Shown here piece by piece: positions 1-6,936 of a stretch of 25,306 nucleotides of DNA. This DNA is from SCUN01 sp964343975 (GTDB lineage Bacteria > Acidobacteriota > Vicinamibacteria > Vicinamibacterales > SCN-69-37). Numbering within the stretch: position 1 is the stretch's first letter; each line of letters begins with the position of its first letter. Position numbers and translations under genes: made by a program. The DNA is taken from assembly GCA_964343975.1 (NCBI GenBank), contig CAYFLU010000024.1, positions 1 to 25,306 on the forward strand. The letters run 5' to 3'. The notes under the pieces are model-generated. The model saw only the letters and a list, made by a program, of their open reading frames with translations, ran no database searches and was not told where the DNA came from.

Positions 1-1154
1 ATCTGCCACTTGCCGCCGCGCTCAGACGCGTAGATCAGCGACTTGCCGTCGGGCGCGAACGACACGCTGTTCTCGGTCTCGGGCGTCTTGGTGATTTGTT
101 TGGTCGTCGAGCCGTCAACGCTCGTCACAAACACATCACCACGCGCGATGAAGGCCACTTCTTTGCCGTTCGGCGACACCGCAAGTTCGCGGGCCCCGCC
201 GGTGATGGGCACCACCTTCGCGCCTTCGCGCGTGTCGGTGGCAATCGTCACGTCGAGCTTCTTGGGCGTGCCGCCGCCGGCCGCGAGCGTGTACAGCTGC
301 CCGTCCTGCGAGAACGCCATCGTCCCGTTGTCGGCCACGGTGAGGAAGCGCACCGGCATCACCTTGAATGAGGTGAGCTGCTGCGACGCGCCGCCCTGCA
401 CGCTCATCTTATGGACGTTGAAGTTGCCGCTCTGCTCGCTCAGGTACACGAACGCCTTGTCGCCGTCGACGAACGACGGCGAGCGATCTTCACCGGCAAA
501 GGTCGTGATCTTGCGATGGGCGCCGGTCTGCGTGTCGTAGGCCCAGATGTCTCGCGCGATGGACGACGTGTGGTGCTTGCGCCAGATGTTTTCGCCGCCC
601 TTCTTGTCCATGTAGAGCATCGTGCGGCCGTCTTTGCTGAAGCGCACATCTTCGGCTGGCGTGGTGAGCACCTGCTCCACGCGGCCGCCCGTGACGGGCA
701 CCTTGTAGAGCTCGGGCTGCGACGCCGCCGGGTACTGGCGGTTCTCGGCGGTGTCTTGCCGCGCGGCGCCGAAGACGACGTAGCGATCATCAGGCGTGAA
801 GGTGAACGGCGACTCGGGCGCCGAGTGATACGTCAGCCGCGTCGGCTCACCACCCTCGGCCGGCATCACGAACACGTCGAAGTTGCCGTTGCGGTCGCTC
901 GCGAAGGCGATCTGCTTCCCGTCGTGACTCCACACGGGCATGTAGTCGTACGCCTCGTTCTGCGTCAGCGCCACCGCAGCGCCGCCGGTCGCCGGCACGC
1001 GCCAGAGGTCACCTTTGTATTCGAAGGCGATCGTCTTCCCATCCGGCGAGATCGCCGGATAGCGCATCCACACCGGCGCGGAGCCGGCGGCTTTGGTCAG
1101 GACGCTGAGGGTGACGATCAGAGCAAGGGCGAGCGCAGTCTTGGAGAATCGCAT
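1..1154 (-). CDS. Tricorn-like S41 family protease, N-terminal propeller part (runs off left edge)
   Basis: The frame is open from an ATG at 1154 to the window edge, giving about 384 residues with no stop. Residues 1-22 form a signal peptide (basic MRFSK, then an Ala/Leu/Val core). After it come repeated PD40/TolB-like blades with the pattern sPDGk.iaF....dlw..p..GG....LT, for example around residues 34-60, 75-100 and 345-380. This layout matches the N-terminal six-bladed propeller of secreted tricorn-related proteases, which cut peptides in the periplasm and are about 1000 residues long. The PDZ and S41 catalytic domains would lie beyond the left edge and cannot be seen. A plain TolB/PD40 protein or an S9 peptidase is the alternative. 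I saw no convincing Shine-Dalgarno sequence before the ATG. Confidence 0.72.
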   Translation of the reverse strand, partial: MRFSKTALALALIVTLSVLTKAAGSAPVWMRYPAISPDGKTIAFEYKGDLWRVPATGGAAVALTQNEAYDYMPVWSHDGKQIAFASDRNGNFDVFVMPAEGGEPTRLTYHSAPESPFTFTPDDRYVVFGAARQDTAENRQYPAASQPELYKVPVTGGRVEQVLTTPAEDVRFSKDGRTMLYMDKKGGENIWRKHHTSSIARDIWAYDTQTGAHRKITTFAGEDRSPSFVDGDKAFVYLSEQSGNFNVHKMSVQGGASQQLTSFKVMPVRFLTVADNGTMAFSQDGQLYTLAAGGGTPKKLDVTIATDTREGAKVVPITGGARELAVSPNGKEVAFIARGDVFVTSVDGSTTKQITKTPETENSVSFAPDGKSLIYASERGGKWQ

Positions 1155-1186
1155 GGCGCTCGCATGCTAGCGCAAACGACCTCCAA

Positions 1187-1203
1187 ACGACCTCGGGAGT
1201 CGT
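1187..1203 (+). repeat. Stop-linked palindromic repeat, copy A
   Basis: The 17-mer ACGACCTCGGGAGTCGT has 5-bp outer arms (ACGAC/GTCGT) around a G-rich centre. It lies 46 bp past the cupin stop and upstream of the tricorn-like gene. A partial extra copy (AAACGACCTCC) stands just before it at 1174-1184. Three further copies occur at 2668-2684, 2745-2761 and 8592-8608. Confidence 0.75.
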
Positions 1204-1249
1204 CGTAGCCCGAAATGGAAACTCGTGGCGACACGGAGACCGGACCGCC

Positions 1250-1681
1250 CTACTTCACCGCCGTCGTCAGCGGCTTGCCGTTCTCCGCCACCAGGGTCCC
1301 GATGAGCATCGCCTTCGCGCTGCCCGCGTTGTGGCCGTTGTGCACCGCGCCGGCCGGCACGAAGAAGACTTCACCAGCCTTGAACGTCTTGGCCGGCTGA
1401 CCGTCGATCTCGAGCCGCACCTCACCCGCCATCACGTACTCGAACTCGTCACCGGGATGCGTGTGACGCCCCGACTCGGCGCCGGGCTCGATCTCCACCT
1501 TCAACGCCACACCGTGATAGCCCGCGATCTTCAGCGGCTGATCGAGCAGCGGCGTGCGCGTGAATCCGGGCTGCTGCGCCAGCACGGACGACGTGACGCC
1601 GACGACAGCGGCGACGCCAGCACAGGCAATGAACAGAGTGCGGCTCACGCCGGCCGCTTGCTTCACCGAGGCGCGGCTCAC
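1250..1681 (-). CDS. Exported cupin-domain protein
   Basis: This is a 143-residue protein with a single conserved cupin barrel. Both classic metal-binding motifs are intact: motif 1 with His73, His75, Glu79 and Gly86, and motif 2 with Gly103, Pro109, Gly111, His114 and Asn118. A hydrophobic stretch at residues 15-35 ending in SVLA-QQ is a signal peptide, so the protein acts outside the cytoplasm. The substrate cannot be deduced; such small cupins may be dioxygenase-like or only bind a ligand. The GTG start at 1681 overlaps the TGA of the DUF1059 gene (GTGA), which implies translational coupling. A second in-frame GTG at codon 12 would give a shorter, more typical signal peptide and may be the true start. 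Confidence 0.85.
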   Translation of the reverse strand: MSRASVKQAAGVSRTLFIACAGVAAVVGVTSSVLAQQPGFTRTPLLDQPLKIAGYHGVALKVEIEPGAESGRHTHPGDEFEYVMAGEVRLEIDGQPAKTFKAGEVFFVPAGAVHNGHNAGSAKAMLIGTLVAENGKPLTTAVK

Positions 1682-1827
1682 GCCGGCCTCGCCATCTCGA
1701 GCGCCTGCTCGCGACTCAGCTCCATCCCGTGCACGCTCTTCGCGTGCTCCTGCGCCTTCTTCACCACTTCATCGTCCGTCTTGCCGCGCAGTGCGAAGCC
1801 GCACGGGCACGTGATCACCTTCTCCAT
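1678..1827 (-). CDS. DUF1059 family small protein
   Basis: This 49-residue protein starts MEKVITCPCGF and has the family pattern: a CPCG knuckle near residue 8, then an acidic helix ending in HAKSVHGM. DUF1059 proteins are small, widespread and of unknown function; the paired cysteines and the histidines suggest metal or redox binding, but that is inference. The ATG at 1827 is chosen because AGGGAGG lies 5 nt upstream, and an upstream extension of the frame has no family similarity. It is the first gene of a two-gene operon with the exported cupin. Its promoter appears to lie in the 82-bp gap shared with the divergent BTAD regulator. Confidence 0.88.
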   Translation of the reverse strand: MEKVITCPCGFALRGKTDDEVVKKAQEHAKSVHGMELSREQALEMARPA

Positions 1828-1861
1828 ACAGACCTCCCTGGTCAGCTGTGTGACGGCGGGT

Positions 1862-1905
1862 AATATAGTCGCCCGGCCTTGCCGGAACCTTGCGGAAACC
1901 TTGCG
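1862..1905 (-). promoter_or_regulatory. Putative SARP-type operator and promoter for the DUF1059-cupin operon
   Basis: Three direct repeats start at 1877, 1888 and 1899, exactly 11 bp apart. On the minus strand they read CCGCAAGG, CCGCAAGG and CGGCAAGG. Nine bp downstream of the last repeat, on the same strand, is a -10-like TATATT (1867-1862), followed by a leader of about 27 nt and a strong ribosome site. Actinobacterial SARP activators such as AfsR and ActII-ORF4 bind heptamer direct repeats with 11-bp spacing that replace the -35 box about 8 bp before the -10. The adjacent gene encodes a BTAD/SARP-like protein, so it is the natural candidate binder. Binding itself is inferred. Confidence 0.6.
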
Positions 1906-1909
1906 GCAG

Positions 1910-2668
1910 ATGACGCGCATCTATCTCACCGGACGAATGGCCATCGAGCACGATGGCGTCGTGCGCGTGGACGAGAAGGACCTGCCCGGCCGGCAGGGCC
2001 GCCTCGGCTTTGCGTTCCTCATGGCGCACCGGCGCGTGCCCGTGTTGCGAGAGGCGCTGGTCGACGCGCTCTGGCCCGATGGCGATGAGCCCGACAGCGA
2101 CACGTCGTTCAGCGCGATTCTCAGCCGGCTGCGGGGTCTGCTGAAGAAGAGCGGCCTCACCGACGCCGCCATCGTCGCCGACCGCGGCAGCGTGTCACTG
2201 CAACTGCCGGGCGATGTCTGGGTCGATCTCGAAGCGGCGGCGAATGCGATTGATCTCTGCGATGGCGCGCTCCGCCGCGGCGACCGCGCGGCCGCCTGGG
2301 GCCACGCGAATGTCGCCATCGTGATCGCGAAGCGCCCATTCCTGCAGGGCGAAGACGCGCCGTGGATCGCGGGATGGCGACAGAAACTGCAGGCGATTCT
2401 CGTGCGCGCGCTGCAGGCGCTGGTCGCGATCAGCGCGGAGAACGGCGAACCGTCGGTGGCGATTCAGCACGCGGAAGAGATTCTCGAGATCGAGCCCTAC
2501 CGTGAAACGGCCTACCAGGAGCTGATGCGCCTGCACGCGTCGATGGGCAACCGCGCGGAGGCGATGCTCGTGTTCAGCCGATGCCGCGATCGCCTGAAAA
2601 CAGAACTCAGCACGACGCCCTCCGCCAAAACCCTCGACGTGTGGCGCGCCATCGAGCGCGAAGAGTAA
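1910..2668 (+). CDS. SARP-like transcriptional regulator with BTAD domain
   Basis: This 252-residue protein has an N-terminal winged-helix-like region (about 1-100, with FLMAHRRVPVLREALVDALWPD and FSAILSRLRGLLKK resembling SARP DNA-binding domains) and a C-terminal bacterial transcriptional activation domain (about 105-245, helical TPR-like, with ILEIEPYRETAYQELMRLHA and GNRAEAMLVFSRCRDRL). Such proteins bind direct repeats and recruit RNA polymerase. There is no ATPase or sensor domain, so the trigger is unknown. The ATG at 1910 follows immediately after three 11-bp-spaced repeats and has no Shine-Dalgarno sequence. A TAATAT at 1861-1866 could serve as its own -10, which would put the repeats in its leader. 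Its stop codon overlaps a palindromic repeat. Confidence 0.83.
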   Translation: MTRIYLTGRMAIEHDGVVRVDEKDLPGRQGRLGFAFLMAHRRVPVLREALVDALWPDGDEPDSDTSFSAILSRLRGLLKKSGLTDAAIVADRGSVSLQLPGDVWVDLEAAANAIDLCDGALRRGDRAAAWGHANVAIVIAKRPFLQGEDAPWIAGWRQKLQAILVRALQALVAISAENGEPSVAIQHAEEILEIEPYRETAYQELMRLHASMGNRAEAMLVFSRCRDRLKTELSTTPSAKTLDVWRAIEREE

Positions 2669-2761
2669 CGACCTCGGGAGTCGTTTGGCGCCATTTTGAC
2701 AACCGGAGTTTCCATGTCGACTCCGGTTGTCATTTTGGGGCGAAACGACTCCCGAGGTCGT
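2668..2761. repeat. Nested inverted-repeat element between convergent genes (repeat copies B and C)
   Basis: The outer arms are two inverted copies of the 17-mer ACGACCTCGGGAGTCGT (2668-2684 and, on the other strand, 2745-2761). Inside them is a perfect 13-bp inverted repeat, TGACAACCGGAGT at 2697-2709 and its complement at 2720-2732, with a 10-nt loop. Both outer copies are followed on the plus strand by TTTGGCGCC. The element sits between the convergent regulator and kinase genes, and its first base is the last base of the regulator's TAA. It could act as a two-way terminator or be a REP/BIME-like or MITE-like mobile palindrome. Confidence 0.75.
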
Positions 2762-2776
2762 TTTGGCGCCGCTCGG

Positions 2777-5188
2777 CTACTTCCCCGCCAGGAACGGCTT
2801 CACTTCGGCGAACCAGTTCAGGACGATGTCGAGCGAGGTGATCGCACGTTCGGGCTCGACGCGCTGGATGCGCAGGAACCGCTTGCCGTCGGGGCTCACG
2901 ACCCACGGTGTGTTGCCGTTGATGGACGCCAGAAAGCGCCCCTCGAAGAGCGGCCGCGGCGTGCCGCTCGTGAATGTCGCGCCCGTCGTGACATTCGCGC
3001 TCATGAGCGTAGCGCCGCGCTGGTAGAAGAGCTCGTGGCCATCACGCGACCAGAGCGGCTCGTAGCCGCCATCGACCGACACCTGATGGCGCGGGCCCGG
3101 ACCTGGGAAGGGCGACACGTAGATCTCCCACCGTGAGGAGACTTCCACCTGATACGCGATCCACTTGCCGTCGGGCGAAATCTGACCGTCTTGCTCACCG
3201 CCGCCGGATTCGAACAGGCGGCGAACCGCGTGGCTCCCATCCAGCGCGAGCACCCAGATGCCGACGCCAGCGGCTTCCGCCGCGCTGTTCTCGTTGAACA
3301 CTGCCCAGCGGCCATCCGGCGATACCGACGTCGGCGAATGCGACACGTCCGGCTTGGTCAGAATCCGCTCCTCCGGTCCGCCATCGACGGATCGCCAGAA
3401 CAGATTGCGCAATCCCGCCTGCGTGGAGCGGTAAATGACTTTCTTGCCGTCGACCGTCCAGAGCGGCGCCTGGCTGCTGCCGGCATTGGGACCGATGGGC
3501 GTGAGGGTGTTACGGTTCAGGTCAAACATCCACAGCGCCGTCATGCCCTCGCGCAACTGCACGATCGCGCGCGTCCCATCGGGCGAGAGGACGACGCCTT
3601 CGTAGTCGCGCTCCGGCAATGGGATGGGGTCGACGTGGCCCGCACGATCCACCCAAACCAAGCGCGATGCGTTGTGCGTGCGGCCGCCAGCCAGATACAG
3701 CAGCGTGCCGTTGGACGACACGGCGTACTGGCCGACGCCTTCGTTGTTGGTCATGGCGGTGTGCTCCGACACCGTCACCGGCACCGCGCGACCGAGATCC
3801 GCCTGCGACGGATTCCACGGCACCGCAAACAGATCGCCGAAATGCGCGTAGAACAGCAGGCCCGCCTCCGCGGAGTACTGCCGTGCGTTCCCGCCCTTCA
3901 CCACGATCCGGTGCGTTTTCTCGGTCACGCGCTGCGCGGCGATGTCCTGCTCGTCGTTGCCGGGACCGGTCCAGCGCGCAAACAGCAATGTGTCGCCGAC
4001 CACCTGCGGCCATCGATGACTGATTTCGCCGGCCGGCGCGTCCTTGAATGACACCTGCGTGGGCGTGCCGCCGCCTTCCGCCACGCGCCAGATCGCGCCG
4101 ATGTTGGTGGGCGAAAAGTAGATGAAACCATCCGTGCCCCAGCTGCCGCCGCGTTCATACGGCGCATCCGCCAACGTCTGCAGCGCCGCGCCGCCGATCG
4201 CGATCTTCTTGAGCTTGCCGTTGGCGAAGAAACCGATCCACTGACCATCGGGTGAGAAGAACGGACTCTCCGCGCCTTCGGTGCCGTCCAGCAGCCTGCT
4301 GGTGCGTCCGGCCATCGCGCGCACGAACATCATCGGCTTGCCCGATCGGGCGGTGACAAACGCGATCGACGCGCCATCGCGCGACATCGCAAACCCACTG
4401 AGATACGAGTAGAGTTCCTCGCCCCCGGGCAACGCCACGCTCAAGTGCGCAACGCCGGTGTTCTTCGCAGTCGCGCGCCACGGCGCCCACTGCCACAGCA
4501 GCTGCAGCAACAGCAAGAACAGCGCGAGCGACAGCACCCACGGCAATCGCGCCTGTGCGCGCGTGCGGGTGACCATCGTCACAGACCCCGTCGTGACGTG
4601 CTCGCCCACGCGCAGCGGCGCGCCAGCCGGCGCAGTGACGACGCTGATGTCGGGCGCGCCGGATTCGATCTTGGCAATCTCGAGTCGAGCTTCGCCGATA
4701 TCGCGCAGCCGCAGCTTCGGATCCTTCTCGAGACACCGCAACAGCAACTGCCGCAACCGCACTGGTGTTGCAGACGGTAGCGCCGAGAAATCCGGCGTGT
4801 CGCGCAGCACCGACACGAGCAGGTCGCTCACGTCATCGCCCGTGAATGCGCGCTGCCCCGTCAGCATCTCGTAGAGCACGACACCGAACGCCCAGATGTC
4901 CGCGCGCTTGTCGACGGGCCGCCCCTTCGCTTGCTCCGGCGACATATACGCCGCGGTGCCGAGGATCATCCCCATCCCCGTCATCGCCGGGCTCGTCATC
5001 GTCGGCGAATTCGCAAGATTGGCGGACGACGACGCGGCGGGATCGATGGCTTTGGCGAGACCAAAGTCGAGCACCTTCACCGCGCCGTCGGCCTTGATCT
5101 TGATGTTCTGCGGCTTCAGATCGCGATGCACGATGCCCTGCTCGTGCGCCGCCTCGAGCGCATCCGCGATCTGCCGCGCGATCGGCAA
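2777..5188 (-). CDS. Ser/Thr protein kinase with PD40 propeller, C-terminal fragment
   Basis: Residues 1-165 are the C-lobe of a eukaryotic-type kinase: HRDLKPQN (21-28, catalytic Asp), DFG (41-43), and SPE at about 83 in place of APE. A membrane helix follows at about 215-236 and then a large PD40/TolB-like propeller to residue 803, presumably outside the membrane. This architecture is common in Acidobacteriota. The N-lobe lies upstream at 5432-5758, in another frame and separated by a palindromic insertion and the assembly gap. The frame stays open upstream of 5188 through GIPLAEAL and the repeat into the gap at 5274; the TTG at 5188 is only a formal start. If the interruption is real, this fragment lacks the ATP-binding lysine and cannot be an active kinase. 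Confidence 0.8.
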   Translation of the reverse strand: MPIARQIADALEAAHEQGIVHRDLKPQNIKIKADGAVKVLDFGLAKAIDPAASSSANLANSPTMTSPAMTGMGMILGTAAYMSPEQAKGRPVDKRADIWAFGVVLYEMLTGQRAFTGDDVSDLLVSVLRDTPDFSALPSATPVRLRQLLLRCLEKDPKLRLRDIGEARLEIAKIESGAPDISVVTAPAGAPLRVGEHVTTGSVTMVTRTRAQARLPWVLSLALFLLLLQLLWQWAPWRATAKNTGVAHLSVALPGGEELYSYLSGFAMSRDGASIAFVTARSGKPMMFVRAMAGRTSRLLDGTEGAESPFFSPDGQWIGFFANGKLKKIAIGGAALQTLADAPYERGGSWGTDGFIYFSPTNIGAIWRVAEGGGTPTQVSFKDAPAGEISHRWPQVVGDTLLFARWTGPGNDEQDIAAQRVTEKTHRIVVKGGNARQYSAEAGLLFYAHFGDLFAVPWNPSQADLGRAVPVTVSEHTAMTNNEGVGQYAVSSNGTLLYLAGGRTHNASRLVWVDRAGHVDPIPLPERDYEGVVLSPDGTRAIVQLREGMTALWMFDLNRNTLTPIGPNAGSSQAPLWTVDGKKVIYRSTQAGLRNLFWRSVDGGPEERILTKPDVSHSPTSVSPDGRWAVFNENSAAEAAGVGIWVLALDGSHAVRRLFESGGGEQDGQISPDGKWIAYQVEVSSRWEIYVSPFPGPGPRHQVSVDGGYEPLWSRDGHELFYQRGATLMSANVTTGATFTSGTPRPLFEGRFLASINGNTPWVVSPDGKRFLRIQRVEPERAITSLDIVLNWFAEVKPFLAGK

Positions 5189-5207
5189 CGCCTCGGCGAG
5201 CGGGATT

Positions 5208-5447
5208 CCCCGGGCCTGAAGGCCCGGGGCTCCAGTTGTTGGGAACCCTGTCCCGTTCGCCTGGAGCCCGGGACNNNNNNNNNNNNNNNNNNNNNNNNNN
5301 NNNNNNNNNNNNNNNNNNNNNNNNNNNNNNNNNNNNNNNNNNNNNNNNNNNNNNNNNNNNNNNNNNNNNNNNNNAGGCCCGGGGCTCCAGTTGTTGGGAA
5401 CCCTGTCCCGTTCGCCTGGAGCCCGGGACCTTTAGGTAGGTCCCGGG
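5208..5447. repeat. CCCGGG-stem palindromic element inserted in the kinase gene
   Basis: Two perfect 10-bp hairpin stems mark the ends: CCCCGGGCCT at 5208-5217 with its complement at 5220-5229, and CCCGGGACCT at 5422-5431 with its complement at 5438-5447. Internal GGGCTCCAG and CTGGAGCCC segments add a second layer of symmetry. The element interrupts the kinase reading frame exactly between SELIA and GIPLAEAL, which are normally a few residues apart. The loop of the second hairpin supplies the TAA that ends the upstream fragment. A related copy follows the esterase gene at 22429-22500. The N gap lies inside this element. Confidence 0.8.
5275..5374. other. Assembly gap (100 N) flanked by identical 55-bp ends
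   Basis: The 55 bases just before the gap (5220-5274) are identical to the 55 bases just after it (5375-5429). A fixed 100-N gap with ends that overlap by exactly 55 bases is what results when contigs sharing a k-mer of 55 are scaffolded without merging. The gap is probably spurious, and one of the two 55-bp copies is probably the same DNA as the other. A true tandem array of the repeat cannot be excluded. Confidence 0.85.
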
Positions 5448-5758
5448 TTCTTCGCAATCAACTCCGAGAGGTCATCGCCCTCGACGAGTTCCATCACCAG
5501 CGCCGAGAGGTCGTTGACGGCCTCGAGCCCGTAGATCTGCGCGATGTTCGGGTGATTCAGTGACGCGAGCGTCTTTGCTTCGCGTTCGAAGCGCGCCACG
5601 CGATCGCGGTCGTCGGCGAACGAGGGCGGCAGCACTTTGATGGCGACGTCGCGGCCAAGACGCGTGTCTTTGGCGCGATAGACCTCGCCCATGCCGCCGG
5701 CGCCCAGAATGTTCGTGATCTCGTAGTGACTGATCCGCGTGCCGGACGTGAGTGACAT
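5432..5758 (-). CDS. Ser/Thr protein kinase, N-terminal fragment (truncated by repeat)
   Basis: These 108 residues are the N-lobe of a Pkn-type kinase: glycine loop GAGGMGEV (19-26), ATP-binding Lys41 in VAIK, an alpha-C helix glutamate near residue 60, NHPNI at 68-72 and hinge MELVEGDDLSELIA at 89-102. The last six residues and the TAA come from the palindromic insertion. The rest of the kinase is the 2777-5188 reading frame. With the duplicated 55 bp and the Ns removed, 91 bases separate the two kinase frames, which is not a multiple of three, so the gene is broken in that model. A TATAAT stands 13 nt upstream of the ATG and there is no Shine-Dalgarno sequence, suggesting a very short leader. 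Confidence 0.82.
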   Translation of the reverse strand: MSLTSGTRISHYEITNILGAGGMGEVYRAKDTRLGRDVAIKVLPPSFADDRDRVARFEREAKTLASLNHPNIAQIYGLEAVNDLSALVMELVEGDDLSELIAKNPGPT

Positions 5759-5771
5759 GGGAGCGCGTCGG

Positions 5772-5777
5772 ATTATA
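5772..5777 (-). promoter_or_regulatory. Putative -10 box of the kinase gene
   Basis: On the minus strand this reads TATAAT, a perfect -10 match, 13 nt before the ATG of the kinase fragment at 5758. No clear -35 box is seen at the usual spacing. The predicted leader would be only about six nucleotides. Confidence 0.45.
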
Positions 5778-5872
5778 TGCGGCGGGCCGGGCCCATGGCA
5801 GAATCACCGCCACACGCCATGATGTGGCCATATGCCGCTGCGATTGCCATCGCTCGCGACAGGGGTGTGCCC

Positions 5873-6922
5873 ATGTTCATGCGACGACGCGGTCGACGAT
5901 TGGGGATGTGCGGGCTGTGGCTCTGCGTGGCCGCGCTCGGTTTCGTGTCATGCGGCAGCACGGCCACAGGGCCGTCGTCGTCGAGCAATGTCGCTGCGCC
6001 GCCCGGTGGGGTGGCGCAGTTCTCGGTGAGCCCGATCGCGGATCCGGTCACGGGCTCGCTGACGCCGCTCGGCAATCTCAACCCGCCCGGACACACGGTG
6101 CCGAGCGATCACGTGTACTTCTATCCGCAGAGTCTTGCCGGCGGGAATCCGTTCGGTGGCGGCGCGCGCACGGTGTACGCGCCGGCCAAGGGCGCCGTGA
6201 GTTTCGTCCTCAACAACGGCAGCGAAGTGAAGGTCGGCTTTCAAGCCACGTCGACGTTCCTCTACTACTTCGATCACCTCACACCGCGCGCGAGTGGGCT
6301 CGCGGTCGGCACGATCGTGGAAGCGGGAGAAGTGGTGGGCACGGCGGCCACCACACTCGACCTCGGTGCGTGGGATACCTCGGTCACGCTCTCGGGGTTG
6401 ATCTCCCCCGAGCGCTATCCGTACGAAACGCTGCACTGCGTGTCGCCGTGGAAGTACTTCACGGAGCCGCTGCGTTCGCAGCTCTACGCGAAGATCTATC
6501 GCGCGCCCACGGCGGCGGACAAAGACGGCAAGATCGACGTCGACATCCCGGGGCGTCTCGCCGGCGCGTGGTACGAGTCGTCGCTGGCCAAGAACTCCGA
6601 CTCGGCCGGACCGAACGGCTGGCCGCGCACGCTCGCGTTCGTGTACGACATGTACGATCCGTCGATCGTGCGCATCTCGATCGGCGGCACGATCGCGCCA
6701 GCGGGCGTGTGGGGCATCGACGACACCGCACCGCGCCCGGAGAATGTGTCGACCGCGAACGGTCTCGTCGCCTACCGGCTGCGGTGTCCGTTTCAGACGA
6801 ACGCCACCTACGGCGTGATGCTCGTGCAGATGGTCTCCGACGCCGAGATCCGCGTGGAAGTATTCGTCGGCGCCACGTCCGCGAGCGGCTTCACGAGCAA
6901 CGCGCTGCGGTATCTGCGATAG
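5873..6922 (+). CDS. Lipoprotein with degenerate M23-like (LytM) domain
   Basis: This 349-residue protein begins with a basic, then hydrophobic signal and a lipobox-like FVSC with Cys27, so it is probably lipid-anchored. Residues about 70-165 resemble the M23 peptidase fold: PPGHTVPSDHVYFY, then VYAPAKGAVS, then YYFDHLTPRASGL, then V.AGEVVGTAATTLDLG. The canonical zinc ligands of M23 enzymes (HxxxD and HxH) are not clearly kept, so catalysis is doubtful and a binding role is more likely. The C-terminal half is not recognised. The start at 5873 is chosen because AGGGGT lies 6 nt upstream; an upstream extension lacks a signal-peptide start. The gene is divergent from the kinase and converges on the aminopeptidase with a gap of 14 bp. 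Confidence 0.7.
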   Translation: MFMRRRGRRLGMCGLWLCVAALGFVSCGSTATGPSSSSNVAAPPGGVAQFSVSPIADPVTGSLTPLGNLNPPGHTVPSDHVYFYPQSLAGGNPFGGGARTVYAPAKGAVSFVLNNGSEVKVGFQATSTFLYYFDHLTPRASGLAVGTIVEAGEVVGTAATTLDLGAWDTSVTLSGLISPERYPYETLHCVSPWKYFTEPLRSQLYAKIYRAPTAADKDGKIDVDIPGRLAGAWYESSLAKNSDSAGPNGWPRTLAFVYDMYDPSIVRISIGGTIAPAGVWGIDDTAPRPENVSTANGLVAYRLRCPFQTNATYGVMLVQMVSDAEIRVEVFVGATSASGFTSNALRYLR

Positions 6923-6936
6923 CGCGGCGCACGGCG

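Noticed and set aside
1678..2668. Antibiotic biosynthesis cluster because of the SARP-like regulator
   Set aside because: No synthase, tailoring or export genes are near; only DUF1059 and a cupin adjoin it.
2696..2724. TTGACA as a -35 box of a promoter
   Set aside because: It lies in the arm of the inner inverted repeat, no -10 follows at 16-18 bp, and no gene starts downstream on that strand.
5275..5374. Reading frames that run through the N gap
   Set aside because: They are strings of unknown residues created by the gap and carry no information.
5207..5452. Programmed frameshift or intein-like joining of the kinase halves
   Set aside because: The intervening sequence is a non-coding GC palindrome with a stop codon, an assembly artefact is present, and no slippery site or splicing motif is seen.
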